Assembly: GCF_047948215.1 (NCBI RefSeq)
Contig: NC_134465.1
Coordinates: 14,459,022 to 14,523,021 of the forward strand
Direction of reading: 5' to 3'
DNA from: Lycorma delicatula
Lineage: Eukaryota; Arthropoda; Insecta; Hemiptera; Fulgoridae
Length of the DNA stretch: 64,000 bases
Shown: positions 60,701 to 64,000 of the stretch, piece by piece
Layout of the letters: each line of letters begins with the position of its first letter
How positions within the stretch are numbered: the first letter of the stretch is position 1
Made by a program: the position numbers and the translations under genes
The notes under the pieces: generated by a model
What the model saw: only the letters and a program-made list of their open reading frames with translations
What the model was told of the DNA's origin: nothing
Databases searched by the model: none

Positions 60701-60839
60701 CGTCAAATAATATAAGCCTCGAGTCGAAAAAATAATTACCGAGAACATTCGCGCGGAATATTTCATTGTACGGGAGCGAGTCGTCGACGATCGACGAAGA
60801 GGAAAAGAAAAGAACTGTAGCTTTTGAAGAACGGTGTTA

Positions 60840-61115
60840 CTGAAGGACGATGAACGTAAGTCGGATGGAAAAAGTGTCAAACAAGGAAGCATTTAAGATA
60901 GAACGAAGAGAGAAGCTGTTTGAAACGATTAAGAAGAAGAAGAGCTGAGCTGATAGGACACATTCTTAAGCATCGGGGTCTTGTTAAGAGGGTGATAGAA
61001 GGTCAGATGGAAGGGATTCTTATCGGGGGCTAAAGAGATAGGCTGAAATGCGAGAAGAGTGGAGAGATGCTGCCAACCGGCCTAAGAGCTGTTAACCAAA
61101 GAAGAAGAAGAAAGA
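60840..61115 (+). mobile_element. RTE-like LINE C-terminal tail with AAG-rich end
   Basis: SRMEKVSNKEAFKIERREKL, then one frame over AELIGHILKHRGLVKRVIEG and QMEGIL, then EMREEWRDAANRPKSC and stop, followed by an AAG-repeat. This matches the C-terminal signature of copies A and B (VTNEEVLRQI...IGHILRHPG...EGQxEG...EMKRLAxDREEW) but in a diverged subfamily. The 3' end of the element appears to be the AAG-rich run at about 61098-61112. Only the extreme 3' end is present, which is normal for 5'-truncated insertion. Confidence 0.65.
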
Positions 61116-61542
61116 TATGCAAATGTAAATAGAAATTTAGATAATTAAATACGTTAATTAAGGAATAATTAATATCGGTTTTAATCGCATCTTAATTTTT
61201 ATCTTGTAATTTGTTTTTATTAACAGTTTTATAATATATTATTACGTTCCGATCGGATAAAGATTTTATATCTAAAATAGTAATTTTCGGTCATCTAGTC
61301 GAGCACGTCTGTAGATTTAGATACGCGGTTAAAGTTACTTTTAACTACGGCCCTAATTTGAAAATAAACTTTCCACCTTCGATCTTACATGCGGTACGAT
61401 AAAAAGAGATGCAAAAATAAAAACGAGAAGCTGACGTTTTATAAATCGATAGAGACATTTAAACCGACCCGGATCACGGGTAAAAAGGAAAGATATTAAT
61501 AAAAAGCGGTCGAGGTGAGGTTATGAGTCGTTAAGGATGTTT
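61116..61542. other. Non-coding gap
   Basis: AT-rich; ends with the left copy of the candidate target duplication (AAGGATGTTT, 61533-61542) of the next element. Confidence 0.35.
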
Positions 61543-63003
61543 CTATGATGAAATCTTCATCTTCTATGATGAAATTTTCCGACTTCAATTCCCGCCGGGG
61601 GTGATTGTCGTTGGATACGCGGACGACATCTCGCTACTAGTGGAGGCCAGTACCTTAGATGAAGTGGAGGACAAGGGGAATGTTACCTTAGAAATAGTGA
61701 ATGAATGGCTCGTCAACAACAGTTTGGAGGTCTCTCCTTCCAAACGCAAGGGTATCCTCTTCACCGGTAGGAGAATACTCAGAAGATTAAATCTGCGCCT
61801 GAGAGGAGAGGCAATTTTCGAGGTGGAAAGGGCTAAATATCTAGGGGTGTTACTGGATAAACACCTCAAATACTCCAGCCGTGTGGCCATGATTTGCGAC
61901 AGATTGGAAACAACAATCAGTGCCATGCGAGGTCTCTTTGCGGGACAAGGAATTCCACGTGCGTCGAAGAGGCGACTTCGGTGATAACGTCGTCTCTGTT
62001 GTACGCCGCCCCGGTATGGGCTGATGCGGTTAATGTCCAGCGCAACAGAAGAAAACTGACTAGCAGTCATAGGAAGTCGCTTCTGGGAGTAGTTTCGGGG
62101 TACCGAACGTTATCGTATGATGCACTGTGTGTGCTTTCTTCGGTGCCCCCGATAGAATTGCAGATTAAAGGACGAAAACTAAGGGCGTCCGGTGTAGCCA
62201 AAGATGAGGCCAGTTCTATTATACGAGAACAATGTAAGGTGGCACGGGCGGGTTCAGCAGTGGCCGCACGGACAAGAAGAATTATCCCGGACCTGGATGC
62301 TTGGCTAGATCGTTCTCATGGTGAATTAGATTACCACACAACGCAATTTATGTTGGGACATGGTGCGTTTGAACAGTACCTGCACAGGTTTGGCAGGAGA
62401 GTCACCGATCTGTTGTTACTGCGATGCGGTTGACGATGCCGAACACACTATTTTTGAGTGCAGACGATGGGAGGAACAACGTATAAATGCAGGACTGATG
62501 CGTACCCGATCGGAGCAGCTCTCGGAGTGGCTCTTGGCTATGTCCGGAAACCGGAATAATTTTGCAATATTTGCAAGAACAGTTATCAGAATAAACGAAG
62601 ATGAGGCAAGACGACTGGGATACTGAGGGGTGTAGCTTATAGTAGGGCTGGGCGGACAGCTCCGTTCCTGAGGGCTCACATGCCCTGGTGTGCGGGTTCC
62701 CGTGATGGAGCGGGGACTCCTGGGGTCCGTTAGGTGCGACTGAATGAAAAGACCGAGACCCGGCCGGCGGTGTGGGTTCCCGGATACGCTTTGGCGGCTT
62801 CGGCTCCTGCGCCGTCGGTTTGAGGCTGGCAAAAGGAAAGACCGAGACCCGGTCTTCGGCGGGGGGGCTGGGAACGGCATAGCCGGGCCTGGTTCTTACG
62901 TCGGAGATTAGAGGCAGGCAATTAAAAGATCCGGAAAGGACACGTCCCCGAGTCGAGTATACTTAATTGGATATCCGGCTCGGGGATGTAGGTAAAAAAA
63001 AAA
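61543..63003 (+). mobile_element. R1-clade retrotransposon, copy 6, 5'-truncated with poly-A
   Basis: Best-preserved LINE here. The frame starts just before the catalytic motif: YDEIFRLQFPPGVIVVGYAD (YADD at 61616-61627), then SPSKRKGILFTGRRILRRL and KYLGVLLDKHLKYSSR. After a stop at about 61982 the next frame gives SSLLYAAPVWADAVN, DLDAWLDRSHGELDY and FMLGHGAFEQYLHRFGRR. A third frame from about 62360 carries the zinc-like CCYCDAVDDAEHTIFEC and ends RRLGY at 62626. A GC-rich 3' UTR with a repeated AGACCGAGACCCGG (about 62750 and 62843) runs to a 12 bp A run. AAGGATGTTT occurs at 61533-61542 and 63004-63013, a candidate target duplication. Two frameshifts make it inactive, and endonuclease and gag are absent through truncation. 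Confidence 0.8.
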
Positions 63004-63013
63004 AAGGATGTTT

Positions 63014-64000
63014 TGTGCCGGCCTCCGTGGCGGAGGCCGGTGGAGGCCTAATCGGATTAATTAGTGTTCAAAGGATGTTGTCGTACGAAAGATCGCCTAA
63101 TTTAGTTTTAAGTTATAGAGTTCAGGACAAAAGAGGTAATATTTCGATCGACAAGAAGATGCGGTTGATTTTTCTCTAACCGGAACGAAAAGGCGCTCTG
63201 TATCGTGATGTTGGCGTTGTTGAAATCCGTTGCGATTTTCCGCAACAAATTCTTGATGAGATGTTTTAACTCCCTTAATGTTATTAAAAAAAAATTATCT
63301 TAGCGATTTAATTAATACGTAAAATTATTGAAGTTTTCGATTAAAGATTTTGCATTATTTAACTCGTAAATTAAAGTATTTTTTTATCGAAACGATTAAT
63401 TATCGAGGTATTTCCCGAAGCAAACATCGATCGGAGTGTTATTTTCATAATCGAGTGTCAAATTATATAAGGTTAAGTCTTTACACTCGGTTAAATTTTC
63501 AATTAATATTTAAATTAATAGCTGCGCAATTTGATTATACAAATTTACGTATAAAAATTTATTTTTCGTTTAGTTTTAATAAATCGATATCTGTACGACG
63601 TTTATCGGTTAACTTTTACGCTTAAATAATCTGCGATGTGTTTAACATAAGGTCCATCGTAATTCTTAAATCTGCTTTACCGTTGGAAATAATACTTGCT
63701 ATTCGTATCGTGTAACTCGATTTTATAAATATTTAAACACTTTTTTAAATTTTAATTACGTTCGAAAGAAAACTATAATGTTTCTTTATTAATTACCGAT
63801 TGAAAAAGTAACTCGGCTAAAAAATGACCTTGTATGAGATCTATCAGAGTGTTTTTCGTACCCACACATGTACGTATGCATACCGCATAACACGAGCTGT
63901 AACAAGCGATAATGTAATTTATGATAAAATTAATTGAAACAATACAGATCGTTTAAAGCTTGACGCTTTAAACAGGTGTGTTATAAAACATCGTAATTGT
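63014..64000. other. Non-coding DNA with GC-rich hairpin
   Basis: At 63018-63040 CCGGCCTCCG and its exact complement surround TGG. The phrase GCCGGCCTCCGTGGCGGA resembles the 5' head of another tRNA-derived SINE group known in insects, but the rest of such a SINE is not recognisable here. The remainder is AT-rich; frames at 62967-63179 and 63350-63625 have no motif. Confidence 0.35.

Noticed and set aside
61585..62070. 161-codon minus-strand frame (also 154 codons at 62416-62880)
   Set aside because: Shadows of the plus-strand R1-like reverse transcriptase and its GC-rich 3' UTR.

Overview
This window is eukaryotic, AT-rich (roughly 30-35% GC by eye) and almost entirely non-coding. No rRNA, tRNA gene, CRISPR array, operon or confidently complete host gene is visible. 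It reads as a transposon-dense stretch of a large insect genome. The evidence is R1-clade LINEs with CCHC gag, many decayed mariner-superfamily transposases, RTE-like and Jockey-like LINE relics, and a tRNA-derived SINE family. A hemipteran host is plausible, but the sequence alone does not settle species or order.

Layout. Positions 1-16 kb are CpG-poor and hold an internally deleted RTE-like LINE (4.9-6.4 kb), three copies of a short terminal-inverted-repeat element (8.3-12.2 kb), a mariner relic (13.5 kb) and an R1-like relic (14.3-16.1 kb). Between about 16 and 17.5 kb CpG frequency rises sharply and stays high to the end. From 17 to 29 kb there are SINEs, mariner fragments, a MITE with a SINE nested in it, and an R1-like element whose gag is split by another SINE. 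From 29.5 to 35 kb, three R1-like relics lie head to tail on the + strand. From 35 to 48 kb there is AT-rich sequence with two inverted-repeat elements (one carrying hammerhead-ribozyme-like motifs), two mariner relics and one small secretory-peptide-like ORF. From 49.6 to 54.2 kb there is a second RTE-like copy and a mariner relic split by a SINE. From 54.8 to 58.4 kb there is a large CT/AT/AG microsatellite and a ~680 bp palindrome. From 59.4 to 63 kb there is an unknown decayed ORF, Jockey-like and RTE-like LINE tails, and a 5'-truncated R1-like insertion with a poly-A tail and a candidate target-site duplication.

How the parts relate. None of the genes form a working pathway. The elements form layers: LINE machinery is the likely source of retroposition for the SINEs (poly-purine tails, 13-15 bp target duplications, 5' truncation), and SINEs have landed inside an R1-like gag, a mariner transposase and a MITE, which gives a relative insertion order. 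All recognised transposon genes here carry stops, frameshifts or deletions, so none looks autonomous.

All family assignments come from reading translated motifs by eye; no database search was run. Boundaries of degenerate elements are approximate.
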